Shown here: in pieces, positions 35,481 to 45,059 of the stretch
Numbering within the stretch: position 1 is the stretch's first letter
Layout of the letters: each line of letters begins with the position of its first letter
Assembly: GCF_003363155.1 (NCBI RefSeq)
Contig: NZ_QRBE01000015.1
Span: 1-64,000, forward strand
Direction: 5' to 3'
Source: Dyella monticola
GTDB taxonomy: Bacteria > Pseudomonadota > Gammaproteobacteria > Xanthomonadales > Rhodanobacteraceae
Length of the DNA stretch: 64,000 nucleotides
The notes under the pieces: generated by a model
Told to the model about the DNA's origin: nothing
The model's input: the letters and a program-made list of their open reading frames with translations, nothing else
Database searches by the model: none
Made by a program: the position numbers and the translations under genes

Positions 35481-36230
35481 ATGTCGCAGCGCTACACCGT
35501 CATCGGCAATTACCTTTCCCCATACGTGCGCAAGGTACTGATCTGCCTGGAACTCAAAGGGCTGGACTATGAGGTCGATCCGATGCCGCCCTTCATCGGC
35601 AACGACGAATTCAGCCGGCTGAGCCCCCTGCGCCGCATACCTGTACTGATCGACGGCGCGCTGGTGCTCAACGATTCCTCCGTGATCTGCCAGTACCTGG
35701 AAGACAAACACCCCACGCCCGCGCTCTATCCGGCCGATATCGCCCAACGCGCGAGGGCACGCTGGTTGGAGGAATATGCCGATACGTATCTGGCGGACAG
35801 CCTGGTATGGCGACTGTTCTATCAACTCGCGGTGCGCCGTCATATTTTTCAGGAAACTGCCGACGAAGCCGTCGTGCAGCGGGCGCGTGAGGTAGATATC
35901 CCCGCTGCACTGGACTATCTGGAAACGCAACTGCCGGGGGACGGCTTTATTTTCGGCGACATCTCCATCGCCGACATCAGCGTCGCTTGCTACTTCCGCA
36001 CGGCCTCTTTCGTGCGTTATGCCGTCGACGCCGAACGTTGGCCGCGTACCGCTGCGTTCGTCGCGCATATGCAAGCGCTGCCTGCGTTCCAGAAACTCGC
36101 ACAGCTGGAAGACAGCATGCTGCGCTTGCCACCGGCACAGCAGCGTGATGCATTGGCTGCGGCGGGCGCGCCGTTGACATCCAAGACCATGGGAACGAGC
36201 GAGCCGCGCCACGGATTGCCCCGAGGATAA
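35481..36230 (+). CDS. Glutathione S-transferase family protein
   Basis: 249 residues; ATG 35481 has GGAG seven bases upstream, and the longer frame upstream shows no family similarity. The N-terminal thioredoxin-like domain (1-78) contains NYLSPYVRKVLICLELKGLDYE, RRIPVLIDGALVLNDSSVICQYLE (the cis-Pro and glutathione-binding Asp/Glu-Ser pattern, here N-D-S-S). The C-terminal helical domain runs from about 90 to 215, with GDISIADISVACYFR as the conserved N-capping box. The last 30 residues are an extra tail. No catalytic Cys or Tyr is obvious; Ser13 is a candidate. Detoxification role by family. Confidence 0.88.
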   Translation: MSQRYTVIGNYLSPYVRKVLICLELKGLDYEVDPMPPFIGNDEFSRLSPLRRIPVLIDGALVLNDSSVICQYLEDKHPTPALYPADIAQRARARWLEEYADTYLADSLVWRLFYQLAVRRHIFQETADEAVVQRAREVDIPAALDYLETQLPGDGFIFGDISIADISVACYFRTASFVRYAVDAERWPRTAAFVAHMQALPAFQKLAQLEDSMLRLPPAQQRDALAAAGAPLTSKTMGTSEPRHGLPRG

Positions 36231-36367
36231 CGGCCCTCCCCTCTTGTCGATGGCGATGATTAGCCATCCATAGAAATCGGCATAGCTATCTAACACCGCT
36301 GCCTGTGCGGCACGGCCGATGCTGTTCATCGAGTACGCGTTCCTTCTTTTCGACAGGAGTACTTTCC

Positions 36368-37468
36368 ATGTTCAACATCAACATTCATACCGAAACTCAT
36401 CCAGAGCCTACGGCCCACTTCACCAAAAGGGGGGAAAGCGGTGAAGAGGGGGGCTCCACGGCGATTTCTCCATCGTCGGTGGTGCCACCGGAAACAGCTG
36501 GCTTTCCGACGTCTCCGGCAACGGGAAGGCCCACCGGAATACTCGCGCGTCTTCCCGCACCCGATTCAAAGGCGCCCATGCCGCCGCCCAGGATCCGTCC
36601 TGAAGCTCATCCAAGCACGGCGGGTACCGCAGACCAAAATAATGCGGCGACGCAGACGCATACTTCGGGCGAATCCTCTGTAGGTGAATCGCCTGGAGCG
36701 CCCGCAACGAGCACTCACACCTTAACCCTCGACGAGTCGCGACAACTGCTTATACGTGAAGGGCTCGATTTCAAGATTCCGCCCTTCCTCAAAGACAGGC
36801 CTCCTTTGCCGCTGGCATTGCAAGGGCTCGATGCCGACCAGCTCTCTGCACGTATCGAAGATATGCCTGATGGGGAGGACCGGGCGGCGGTTCAAAAATA
36901 CCTTACCTGGAAAACACAGGATGACACTTATCAGGCGCTGGTGGATCGGCACACCCAGGCGCTCGCGAACATGATCCACAGCGGGGAGCGCAAGGATCAT
37001 GTGATGGAGGTTTATGACGGTTACAAACGCGTTCAAAAAATACAGCGGGACGCGGTCCAGGTCATGCGCCACGCCAGAGAAAACGGCGTGTTTAGCCTAA
37101 GCACGCAAGGCATGGATTATCTAAGTAAAAGCCAGTTTCAATGGAAAAGGATGCGATTTGGAAAAAACGGGAAAGATGTAAAGAACATAAAAGAGATCGA
37201 ACAAAAAAAAGCCGATTTCGAAGCTGAGCTTGCGCAACTGTCGAACAACCGCCCCATAAGCATGGCCACTCTGCGCAATGAACATAGCGCCCGCCAGAAA
37301 ACCTTGAACGAAGAAATCAAAAAGGCCGTGGATGACAAGCTTCATCGCCTGGGCGAGCACGGGCGCCGGCGCAACATCTATGCGACCACCACTGCCATGG
37401 CCGTAGCCGCCGCCACAGCCATCATGTACTGGGAGCGTATTTTGGGCGTTGGAGGGGCGAAAACCTGA
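36368..37468 (+). CDS. Unknown protein with Ser/Thr/Pro-rich N-terminus (candidate secreted effector)
   Basis: 366 residues; AGGAG lies nine bases before ATG 36368. No family recognised. The first ~120 residues are rich in Ser, Thr, Pro, Gly and His with no hydrophobic signal (MFNINIHTETHPEPT, STAGTADQNNAATQTHTS), a composition common at the N-termini of type III secreted effectors. Residues ~130-330 are predicted helical, with charged repeats (VDRHTQALANMIHSG, KNIKEIEQKKADFEAELAQL). A single hydrophobic segment (TTAMAVAAATAIMYW) lies 15 residues from the end. The gene is more AT-rich than the surrounding enzymes. Its neighbour at 37723 has a similar design, so the two may belong together. 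Confidence 0.6.
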   Translation: MFNINIHTETHPEPTAHFTKRGESGEEGGSTAISPSSVVPPETAGFPTSPATGRPTGILARLPAPDSKAPMPPPRIRPEAHPSTAGTADQNNAATQTHTSGESSVGESPGAPATSTHTLTLDESRQLLIREGLDFKIPPFLKDRPPLPLALQGLDADQLSARIEDMPDGEDRAAVQKYLTWKTQDDTYQALVDRHTQALANMIHSGERKDHVMEVYDGYKRVQKIQRDAVQVMRHARENGVFSLSTQGMDYLSKSQFQWKRMRFGKNGKDVKNIKEIEQKKADFEAELAQLSNNRPISMATLRNEHSARQKTLNEEIKKAVDDKLHRLGEHGRRRNIYATTTAMAVAAATAIMYWERILGVGGAKT

Positions 37469-37722
37469 GAAAACAAGGATGGGCAAAAGAGCACGAAAAA
37501 ACAGGTGCGTGACGGCGCAAGGTTTTTTGGCCGGCGCAATACCGGTTGCACAACCCCACATGGGTGGTAAGCGACCGACACACTGTTTTCGCTGAGCCTG
37601 GACGATGACGCCTTCACTCTGATGGCGTTTTATTTGCAACACCACGGACCACTTCAGGTGACAGAACCATCCAACCTCAGCCGTTGATTGCCAGCTGCAC
37701 TTACATCAAGGAGCGCGTGCAC

Positions 37723-38772
37723 ATGGATATCGTCAAGTCGAATGAACTGTCGAGCCCGTTCATGACCCAGCCCCCCGAGCGGGCCAGCCGTTATCCCAGC
37801 CACGCCGTGCAGGTGCATCCTGCGCCAAGGCCCAGCGCCGTGACTCATGGGACGGTGCCTTGGCCTGCACATGTGGCGGACGAATCCATACCTTCCGCGT
37901 CGGGCAATAGCCGCCTGCCCAGGCAATCCGGTGTCGCGACTGGCTCAGTGACGGGCTTGGGCAGCCGCCATGATGTGCGCGCCTTCCAAAGCCAGGCAAG
38001 CGGCTTGAGAAACAGTGCGAAATCCAAATTTCAATCGGCGAACGTGGCGCTGAAGACGGCATCGGTACATCTCACCGCCGCCGTCAAAAATTCGCGTAAC
38101 GGTCGTTCGCTGCTCGGATTGCATTACTTCATGAGTGCGGGCGGCAATCTGATGGCCGCCGCGAGCAGCACGATGGCGGCTTGTGCGGACCTCGCCATGA
38201 GCCGTCGCCAGGATCAAATAGGCAAGCAGCTGCGACAGGCCGCACGGTATTTTCAGCTTGGCGGAAGCCCATTGGCGGGGCTCGGCCGATCCTTGAGAGA
38301 CGTCGACACGGCCCTCACCACCTTGAGCGATCCACAGAAAACGCCTTACCAGAAGCAGCGCGACCTTGCTTTCGCCGTGAGCTCGATCCTCAGCAACGCA
38401 GGCATCACTACGAATGCCTGGAGTGCGCTTACCGGCAATCCGCATGCTTTCGTCACAAAGCTCGGTGCGCTTCTGCTCAATTCCGGTAGCGCTCTGCGCG
38501 GCATACAGAACCTGCAGCGTAACGCGCAGGGGCTCAGCGAAGCGCTTGAACAGCGCAACGCTCGTAATATCGCCAGCTACGGGGCCGGCGTGATCTATGG
38601 GCTTGGCGAATCGATGTCTGGTTTCGGGCGCGCCGTGGCCCAATCGCTTAAAGAAAGCGGATATTCCCAGGCCGCAAACGCCCTGATGGACATGAGCATG
38701 CGCGCGCAGAACGTCGGCACGATCGCTTCCAATGCACAGATCCTCATCAACACGCTCTGGCCTACTGGATAA
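37723..38772 (+). CDS. Unknown protein, Ser/Pro-rich N-terminus and Ala/Gly-rich helices (candidate secreted effector)
   Basis: 349 residues; AAGGAG precedes ATG 37723 by nine bases. No family recognised. The first ~90 residues are Ser/Pro/His-rich without a signal peptide (PFMTQPPERASRYPS, VHPAPRPSAVTHG). The remainder is a series of amphipathic to hydrophobic Ala/Gly/Ser-rich helices (LLGLHYFMSAGGNLMAAASS, VTKLGALLLNSGSALRGI, GAGVIYGLGESMSGFGRAV), as in pore-forming or membrane-inserting effectors. It could be an effector or translocator-like protein; this is inference from composition and from the neighbouring gene at 36368. No secretion system or chaperone gene is in the window. Confidence 0.6.
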   Translation: MDIVKSNELSSPFMTQPPERASRYPSHAVQVHPAPRPSAVTHGTVPWPAHVADESIPSASGNSRLPRQSGVATGSVTGLGSRHDVRAFQSQASGLRNSAKSKFQSANVALKTASVHLTAAVKNSRNGRSLLGLHYFMSAGGNLMAAASSTMAACADLAMSRRQDQIGKQLRQAARYFQLGGSPLAGLGRSLRDVDTALTTLSDPQKTPYQKQRDLAFAVSSILSNAGITTNAWSALTGNPHAFVTKLGALLLNSGSALRGIQNLQRNAQGLSEALEQRNARNIASYGAGVIYGLGESMSGFGRAVAQSLKESGYSQAANALMDMSMRAQNVGTIASNAQILINTLWPTG

Positions 38773-39047
38773 ATGTCTATGCGATGACTTGCATTCAATA
38801 CATAGCCTGATTTTCTTTCACGATTGTGCATGCTAGTGCCTGGTCGCAAGTGATCCATGCAGGCATGTACTGCGTTGACAAGGTGCGTGAGCCCAAGTAA
38901 CCATGGCTACCGATATCCCTATCCTTTGGTAGGGCAACGGCGATTGCCCGGCACGCCCATCCTCGCGGTTTTTCCTTGAAAGCAACAGCACGGGCCACCC
39001 GCCGGCATCCGTGAAAGGAACGTGCCGACGAGGAAATTCCTTGGGTT

Positions 39048-39749
39048 ATGGATAACAAGGCCCCCACGTTTTCGACATCCCATGAAGCAGCGCGGTGTGC
39101 TGCAGACGCTGCCGCCTACACGCTGCTGGTCGCCGACGACCATCCCATGTTTCGCGCGGCGTTATCGCACAACTTACGCGCGACGCTGGCAAACGTGAAA
39201 ATCGTTGAAGCCGCCAGTCAGCGCGCCGTCTTGCGCGCGTTGGCCATGGAGCCGGCGATCGATCTTGTGCTGCTGGACCTCACGATGCCCGATACCTTGG
39301 GGTTTTCTTCCCTGGTATTGCTGCGTAAAGAGCATCCGCACATCCCGGTACTGGTGATTTCTGCAGATGATCGCCCCCCCACCGTCTGGCACGCCAGGCA
39401 GTTCGGCGCCATCGGCTTCCTATCCAAGTCATCGCCGATGGATATTTTCAGGGACGCCATACTGCGCGTGCTGGACGGGGGAAGTTGGTTCGTGGCCGAC
39501 AAGGTCCACGGCGATGCGCACGATCTGGCATTGGCGGCCAGGCTTGCGCTGCTTACGCCTCAGCAACTGGGCGTGCTGATGTTGTTGACCGAAGGGCTGC
39601 CCAATAAGCAGATCGCTGAGCGATTGGGAATTGCCGATAACACCGTCAAGATTCACGTAGCGGCGGTGCTGCGCAAGCTCCGTTGCCGTTCACGCACGCA
39701 AGCGGCGCTCATCGGCCAGTCGCTTGCAACGGATTCCGGCCAAGCCTGA
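39048..39749 (+). CDS. NarL/FixJ-family response regulator
   Basis: 233 residues. The receiver domain (~25-145) has the acidic pair ADDHP (30-31), phospho-acceptor Asp77 in VLLDLTMPD, and the conserved Lys in GFLSKSSP. The C-terminal LuxR-type HTH (~168-228) shows LTPQQLGVLMLLTEGLPNKQIAERLG and TVKIHVAAVLRKL. The ribosome binding site is weak and far from the ATG. It is convergent, 40 bases away, with a hybrid sensor kinase that is probably its partner. The pair likely controls the dicarboxylate uptake genes next to the kinase. A CCCTA-N8-TAGGG inverted repeat lies 115 bases upstream of its start. Confidence 0.9.
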   Translation: MDNKAPTFSTSHEAARCAADAAAYTLLVADDHPMFRAALSHNLRATLANVKIVEAASQRAVLRALAMEPAIDLVLLDLTMPDTLGFSSLVLLRKEHPHIPVLVISADDRPPTVWHARQFGAIGFLSKSSPMDIFRDAILRVLDGGSWFVADKVHGDAHDLALAARLALLTPQQLGVLMLLTEGLPNKQIAERLGIADNTVKIHVAAVLRKLRCRSRTQAALIGQSLATDSGQA

Positions 39750-39789
39750 ACGTTCGAGGCAAGCAGCGCTTGGGCAATCAGGGGCGTAC

Positions 39790-42477
39790 TCACTGATTGC
39801 TCTCATCGCGCGATCCTTCGCGCTCAAGCATGGCCGCCAGCAAAAGCTGCGACATCAGTGCGCGCAATGAGGCGGGAGCCACCGGCTTTGCGAGCAAGTG
39901 CAAGCCTTCGGCTCGTACGTGTGCACGGATGCTTGCATCTTTTTGTGCGGTCAACACGATGGTCGCGGGACGTTGTGTCCAATACTGAGTCAGGCGGCCC
40001 AGCAAATCCATGCCTGTTTCGGCGCCCAGGTGGTAGTCGAGCAACAGCAGCTCCGGCGCCGGGTTCCGTCGCGCCATGTACAGGCACTGATGCGGGTCAT
40101 TGATGAGCGTGGGCTGACAACCCCAGCGGCGTAGCAACGCATCAATGGCCTGCAGCGCCTGGTCGCTATCGTCAATGCACCACACGCGCCGACCATGCAG
40201 AACGGGATCCTCCTCGTTTGTCGTGATGCAGGGAGACGGCACATCTGCATCGGGAGCATCGCTGAGCCATGGCACGGTGACGGAAAATACGCTGCCCTGA
40301 CCGGGCCAGGAGCGCAAGCCCACGGAGTGACCAAGCAATCGTGCGATGCGATCGACGATAGAAAGGCCCAGACCGACACTGCGCCCGCTCTGCTCAAGGC
40401 CTGTGTTGAGTCTGCGGAATTCTTCAAAGATCGTCTGCTGTTTGGTGGGTGGGATGCCTACGCCGGTATCCCATACTTCGATGCGCAGCGTATCTGCGCA
40501 ACGGCGACAGCCCAGCAGTACCCGACCATGCGGCGTGTAGTGAATTGCGTTGGATAGAAAATTTTGCAGCAGACGACGCAGCAGAAGCGAATCGCTTTGC
40601 ACCACTGCCCGCGTGGGGACATAGTGCAGATGCAGGCCGCGCGCCTGTGCAAGGATGCTGAACTGGCGGGCCAGTCCGGTAAGCAAGGGCTCAAGCTGCA
40701 CATTGGCGACCCGGGGCCGCAATGCGCCAGCTTCCAGACGCGCGACATCGAGCAAGCTGGCCAACAACTGGTCCTGGGTGTCCAGCGCGTTCTCCACCCG
40801 GTCGACCAGTTCGCGTGCTTCGGATTGGGATAGCATTTCGCGCAATGCACCCGCGTACAGTCTGGCGGCATTGAGCGGCTGCAGCAGATCGTGCACGGCC
40901 GCGGCCGTAAAATGGGTTTTGTTGCGATTGGCGTGTTCGGCTTCGGCTTTGGCCGCCTCAAGATCGCGCGTACGCTCCTCGACGCGTTGTTCCAACGTAG
41001 TGGCCAGATTGCGTAAGTCGCGTGCAGCCGCCTTGTAGGCGGTGATGTCGGTATAGCTGGTGACGAATCCGCCGTCCGGCAGCGGATTGCCGCGAATCTC
41101 AAGCACGCTGCCGTCAGGACGCTCGCGCTCGAAGGTATAGGCCGATCCATTGCGCATATAGTCCAGGCGCCGGTGTATCGCCGTGTCGACGGCGTCGGAG
41201 CCGAGCAAGCCGCGTGATGCGTTGTAGCGCAGAACGTCTTCAATCGGGCAGCCCACCTGGATCAGACCCGCCGGGAATTTGAACAGGTCCACGTAGCGGC
41301 TATTCCAGGCCACGATGCGTAGATCGCCATCGACCACGCTCACGCCTTGCGGCAGGTGCTCCAGGCTGGCGTTCTGATTTGATGCGTCCTGCGCGGCCAG
41401 CAGGAGACCGTCCTGTGCTGAGCGCAGCTCGCTTGCGTAATGCGTTACCAGCCGCTCCAGTTCGGCACGACTATGCAGGCGGTTTTGGATCAGACGGTGG
41501 CGCTGACGCAGGAACAGGCCGAGCAAAACCAGCGGAACCCACATAAGCGCAGCCAAGGCCGCGGCCACTCGTGCGGCCGCGAGGCTGCGCTGCGTGCTGC
41601 TTAGCAGGTGCAACGTCCAATCTTCCACAGGTACTTGCAGTGAGGTCCACAACGGAGTGTCGGTCATTGCCGGTGAGTCCGTGCGCACCAGCGAGCTGCC
41701 GTCTTCCAATGTTTCCCAGGTGCGATAACGCACGGGTTCGAGTCGCTGGCCCTCGTATTGCCGGGTAGCGGCCAACCGTGCAAGGTCGGCTGCACGTAGA
41801 GGATTCAGTACGCGATAAGCCCAGCGAGAATCGCTGCTCAAAAAAACCACGCCCGTCTTGTCGCTAAGCAGGATCGTATTTCGGCTGCGCAACCACTCAC
41901 GGGTCAGTTCGGCGAGCGGCACCTTGGCTGAAATGACACCCAGCGTGTCGCCTCGCGCGTCCTTTACGGCCTCGGCGATGAAATAGCCTGCCTCATGCGT
42001 GGAAACACCCACCGCGTAGAAGGTGCCCGCCCCCGTCGCACGGGCCTGCTGGAAGTAAGGCCGGAAGTCGTAGCGGTGGCCAACATTGCTGCCGGGGCCG
42101 CGCCAATTGTTGGCTGCAATAGCTAGTCCGCTGCGATCCAGCAAGGTGAGCGTGGACGTGTGACTTGCGGTACCAGCGGTTTCCAACTTCAGATTCAGCG
42201 CACGGCGTGTGACGTCGTCCGGCCTGCTGCCCAGTGCAGCACGCAATTGCGGATCGAGCGCCAGCATGCGAGGCAGTACACGGTATCGATCGATCAGCCG
42301 CTGCAAGGCCAGTGAATGCAATTGCAATTGCTGGATGTTTGCGCGCGATTGGTCGAGCAGCGCCCGACGCAACACAAGGCGGTAGGCAAGCCATGACGAC
42401 GACGCGATGCAAGCCGACAGCACGATGCAGACTAAGAGTTTGGCGAGGCGCCGCATGGTCACCAGCGGGATCAGCAT
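39790..42477 (-). CDS. Hybrid sensor histidine kinase with DctB-like sensor domain and receiver
   Basis: 895 residues (ATG 42456 is an alternative start). Domains in order: TM helix (~10-30); periplasmic double-Cache region with the DctB-type signature IAANNWRGPGSNVGHRYDFR then PYFQ; TM helix (~305-325); PAS domain (~375-490, LPQGVSVVDGDLRIVAWN); coiled coil; HisKA with VHDLLQPLNAARLYAG (His at about residue 530); HATPase (LLQNFLSNAIHYTP, EVWDTGVGIP, SVGLGLSIVDRIA); and a C-terminal receiver (VWCIDDSDQAL, LLLLDYHLG). DctB senses succinate-type C4-dicarboxylates through this fold. The gene ends an operon with dctA, a porin and an MFS gene, 17 bases after the MFS stop, so dicarboxylate sensing is likely. 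Confidence 0.9.
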   Translation of the reverse strand: MLIPLVTMRRLAKLLVCIVLSACIASSSWLAYRLVLRRALLDQSRANIQQLQLHSLALQRLIDRYRVLPRMLALDPQLRAALGSRPDDVTRRALNLKLETAGTASHTSTLTLLDRSGLAIAANNWRGPGSNVGHRYDFRPYFQQARATGAGTFYAVGVSTHEAGYFIAEAVKDARGDTLGVISAKVPLAELTREWLRSRNTILLSDKTGVVFLSSDSRWAYRVLNPLRAADLARLAATRQYEGQRLEPVRYRTWETLEDGSSLVRTDSPAMTDTPLWTSLQVPVEDWTLHLLSSTQRSLAAARVAAALAALMWVPLVLLGLFLRQRHRLIQNRLHSRAELERLVTHYASELRSAQDGLLLAAQDASNQNASLEHLPQGVSVVDGDLRIVAWNSRYVDLFKFPAGLIQVGCPIEDVLRYNASRGLLGSDAVDTAIHRRLDYMRNGSAYTFERERPDGSVLEIRGNPLPDGGFVTSYTDITAYKAAARDLRNLATTLEQRVEERTRDLEAAKAEAEHANRNKTHFTAAAVHDLLQPLNAARLYAGALREMLSQSEARELVDRVENALDTQDQLLASLLDVARLEAGALRPRVANVQLEPLLTGLARQFSILAQARGLHLHYVPTRAVVQSDSLLLRRLLQNFLSNAIHYTPHGRVLLGCRRCADTLRIEVWDTGVGIPPTKQQTIFEEFRRLNTGLEQSGRSVGLGLSIVDRIARLLGHSVGLRSWPGQGSVFSVTVPWLSDAPDADVPSPCITTNEEDPVLHGRRVWCIDDSDQALQAIDALLRRWGCQPTLINDPHQCLYMARRNPAPELLLLDYHLGAETGMDLLGRLTQYWTQRPATIVLTAQKDASIRAHVRAEGLHLLAKPVAPASLRALMSQLLLAAMLEREGSRDESNQ

Positions 42478-42494
42478 ACGGGCCCAGCCACGCC

Positions 42495-43805
42495 TTAATC
42501 CTCGACGATGCGCGAGTGCCTACGCGTATCGAGCATGCCTACGTACACCAGCAGCGAGCAGGCAATGCAGGCCGTTACGTACCAGTAGAAATAATCTTCA
42601 TGCCCGATCTTCTTGAACCATAACGCGAGGAATTCGGCCGTGCCGCCAAATACCGACAACGTCAGCGCGTAAGGAAGACCCACTCCGATGGCGCGGATCT
42701 CCGCCGGGAACAATTCGGCCTTCACCACGGCGTTGATTGACGTGTAGCCGCTCACCACCACTAGCGCCAGCATGACGAGCCCGAATGCCTGCCACCAGTC
42801 GTGAACGGCGGCGAGCGTGGAAAGAATGGGATACGTAAGCAGCGTGCCGAGCAAGCCAAAGCCGATCAGCAACGGACGGCGGCCAATGCGATCGGACAAG
42901 GCACCGAACACCGGCTGCAGCAACGCATAGACAAACAGCGCGGCCGTGGAAATGGAGGTCGCGTCCATTTTGCTCATGCCCGCAGAATTCACCAGATATT
43001 TCTGCATGTAGGTGGTGTAGGTGTAGAACGCGAGCGTTCCTCCCATCGTCAAGCCGATGACGGTAAACACCTCGCGAGGATGCCGCAGCAGGGCGCGCAA
43101 GGGGCTTTTAACATGCGCGGCCTTCTTGAAGGATGCTGTTTCCTCCATGCTGCGCCGGATCAGCACGGCGACGATGGCCAGCAACGCACCGACCAGGAAC
43201 GGGATCCGCCAGCCCCATGCATGCAATTGCGCGGGCGTGAGCACGAGCTGTTGCAGCACCATCAGCAACGCCAATGCGATCAACTGGCCGGCGACGAGCG
43301 TGACGTATTGGATGCTCGACCAGAAGCCGCGTGTCGCGGTCGGCGCCATTTCGCTCAGGTACGTGGCCGAGGTGCCGTATTCGCCGCCGATCGAGAGTCC
43401 TTGCAGCAGTCTGGCCACGACCAGCAAGACCGGAGCGGCGACACCAATCGTTTGGTAGCCAGGCGTCAGGCCGATGATCAGTGACCCCAGGCTCATCATG
43501 AACACTGACAGCAGCAGGGCGGCCTTGCGGCCCCTGCGGTCGGCGAACGTGCCCAGCAGCCATCCCCCGAGCGGACGCATCACGAAGCCTACGGCGAAGA
43601 CCGCCGCGGTGTTGAGCAACTGCGTGGTCTGGTCTCCGTCCGGAAAGAACGCCTGGGCAAAATACAGCGAGAAGGCCGAGAAGATGTACCAGTCATACCA
43701 TTCGACCAAATTGCCGATCGAGCCGCCAAAGATCGAACGAAGACGCCTGCTTGCGGACATGGGGGGCGCTTTCGTGGCGCCGATGGCCGATGAGATGCTG
43801 CTCAT
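42495..43805 (-). CDS. MFS dicarboxylate/alpha-ketoglutarate:proton symporter, KgtP-like
   Basis: 436 residues from ATG 43805, which has GGAG seven bases upstream (a GTG 15 bases further up is possible). Twelve helices of the metabolite:H+ symporter type, with SIGNLVEWYDWYIFSAFSLYF in helix 1, TFADRRGRKAALL in loop 2-3, RLLQGLSIGGEYGTSATYL in helix 4 and [13 protein letters not shown] in loop 8-9. This is close to KgtP and related 2-oxoacid carriers. It follows the porin gene by about 25 bases and precedes the kinase gene by 17, so it belongs to the dctA-porin-MFS-kinase operon. The exact substrate is by family and context only. Confidence 0.88.
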   Translation of the reverse strand: MSSISSAIGATKAPPMSASRRLRSIFGGSIGNLVEWYDWYIFSAFSLYFAQAFFPDGDQTTQLLNTAAVFAVGFVMRPLGGWLLGTFADRRGRKAALLLSVFMMSLGSLIIGLTPGYQTIGVAAPVLLVVARLLQGLSIGGEYGTSATYLSEMAPTATRGFWSSIQYVTLVAGQLIALALLMVLQQLVLTPAQLHAWGWRIPFLVGALLAIVAVLIRRSMEETASFKKAAHVKSPLRALLRHPREVFTVIGLTMGGTLAFYTYTTYMQKYLVNSAGMSKMDATSISTAALFVYALLQPVFGALSDRIGRRPLLIGFGLLGTLLTYPILSTLAAVHDWWQAFGLVMLALVVVSGYTSINAVVKAELFPAEIRAIGVGLPYALTLSVFGGTAEFLALWFKKIGHEDYFYWYVTACIACSLLVYVGMLDTRRHSRIVED

Positions 43806-43829
43806 GATGTTCTCCGACACAAACGCGGC

Positions 43830-45002
43830 TCAGAAATAAACCTGAGCGCGCAACTCCGTGATGGTGGGTTGATATCGCTGCCCCTGCCGAATGGCGTGTG
43901 CGTTGACGTAGTTGGCTTGAAGCTTGAAATGGCGGGTGAGATACCAGTTGACGCCCAGCGTGAGATCACGTTCATGCCCGCCGCGCACCTGACCCTGGTC
44001 GAGATTCAGCGCGCTATAGCGCAGCAATACTTCCCATGCGCCCCAGGGATGGGCAGGCAGAGGATTGCCGACGTTGCCGGCGGCGTATTGCCGCGATTCT
44101 CCGGTCAGCAGGTAACTGCCAAAGACGTAGTAGCCGTCCGCCGTATAACTGGGGAGACCCGTGCTACGTGATGTGGTGACCTGCAGATATTCGCCCTGGA
44201 CCGACCATGGACCACCGATCCACAAACCCTCCAGGCCCAGTCGCCGATGGTGGCTTAGGTGATTCAGATTGCCGCTATCGACCAGGCGCACATTCGTAAA
44301 TGGGGCTTCCGGCCGTGCTCGCCAGCGAGCCGTCGGCGCGTTGTAGTTATTGAGGCCATCCCTGCTACCGTGGGGATGTTCCACCGAGGCGGAGATACCC
44401 AGATGCAGGACATCGCCCGCGCTTTTGTGCGGCGTCCAGGCAGCGCGGGCCACAGCCGTGGTGCCGTCGTTCTTTCCTTGCAGATCGCCGGCGAAGTAAT
44501 AGCCGACATTGAACAGATAATGCGGTCGATCCAGCGTCCAGTCGACACCAGTGCGGCGATTCTGGAAGAAGGCCTGCATCGGCAATGACGTCTCCGCAAA
44601 ACTGTAAGCGCGTGAAGCAGTGCCCCCTTCAAAGCCTACCTGTAGTTTGGAGTAGCCGATGCGGAACTTGCCGTAATCGGCGCCGAACAGCCATTGACTG
44701 TCCATGCGCCAGAACACATCCAACCAGGTCTTGGACTGGAAATCGAAGTAGACGATCGCATCCCACTTACCCTTGCTGCGCGCTGCGACCCCCAGCTCCT
44801 TTCGCCGATGCGTATGCGCGTCGTCGATGAGCGAGGTTCGGTGCGCGAACATGGCGTCGTACTGGTAGTTGCCGGTAACGCTCAGCTCAGTGCCGTCGGG
44901 TGCGACATATTGGGTTGGCCAATGATTGATGTCGTAGGCATTGGCACTGGCGGTTACGCCCATGCCGACGAGGTATTGGATCGTTCTGCGAACGGATTTC
45001 AT
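43830..45002 (-). CDS. Outer-membrane porin, OprO/OprP-like
   Basis: 390 residues; the ATG at 45002 has AAGGAG eight bases upstream. The signal peptide ends in ASANA. The protein is a beta-barrel of the phosphate-selective porin O/P family: alternating strands with aromatic belts (GKFRIGYSKLQVGFEGG, WTLDRPHYLFNVGYYFAGDL, GLWIGGPWSVQGEYLQVTTS), LTLGVNWYLTRHFKLQANYV near the end and a terminal Phe (LRAQVYF). In this operon, between dctA and the MFS gene, it probably lets dicarboxylates cross the outer membrane; phosphate uptake is the alternative suggested by the family name. Confidence 0.85.
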   Translation of the reverse strand: MKSVRRTIQYLVGMGVTASANAYDINHWPTQYVAPDGTELSVTGNYQYDAMFAHRTSLIDDAHTHRRKELGVAARSKGKWDAIVYFDFQSKTWLDVFWRMDSQWLFGADYGKFRIGYSKLQVGFEGGTASRAYSFAETSLPMQAFFQNRRTGVDWTLDRPHYLFNVGYYFAGDLQGKNDGTTAVARAAWTPHKSAGDVLHLGISASVEHPHGSRDGLNNYNAPTARWRARPEAPFTNVRLVDSGNLNHLSHHRRLGLEGLWIGGPWSVQGEYLQVTTSRSTGLPSYTADGYYVFGSYLLTGESRQYAAGNVGNPLPAHPWGAWEVLLRYSALNLDQGQVRGGHERDLTLGVNWYLTRHFKLQANYVNAHAIRQGQRYQPTITELRAQVYF

Positions 45003-45059
45003 TGATGGTCTCCTTGGAGAAGGAACCCTTGTTGTGCGGTATCGGGCAAGCAAACCCAT

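Noticed and set aside
37723..37900. A plant-inducible promoter (TTCGC-N15-TTCGC) before the effector-like genes.
   Set aside because: Only a TTCGC with a TTCAC at 20 bases was seen upstream of 37723; spacing and second half-site do not fit.
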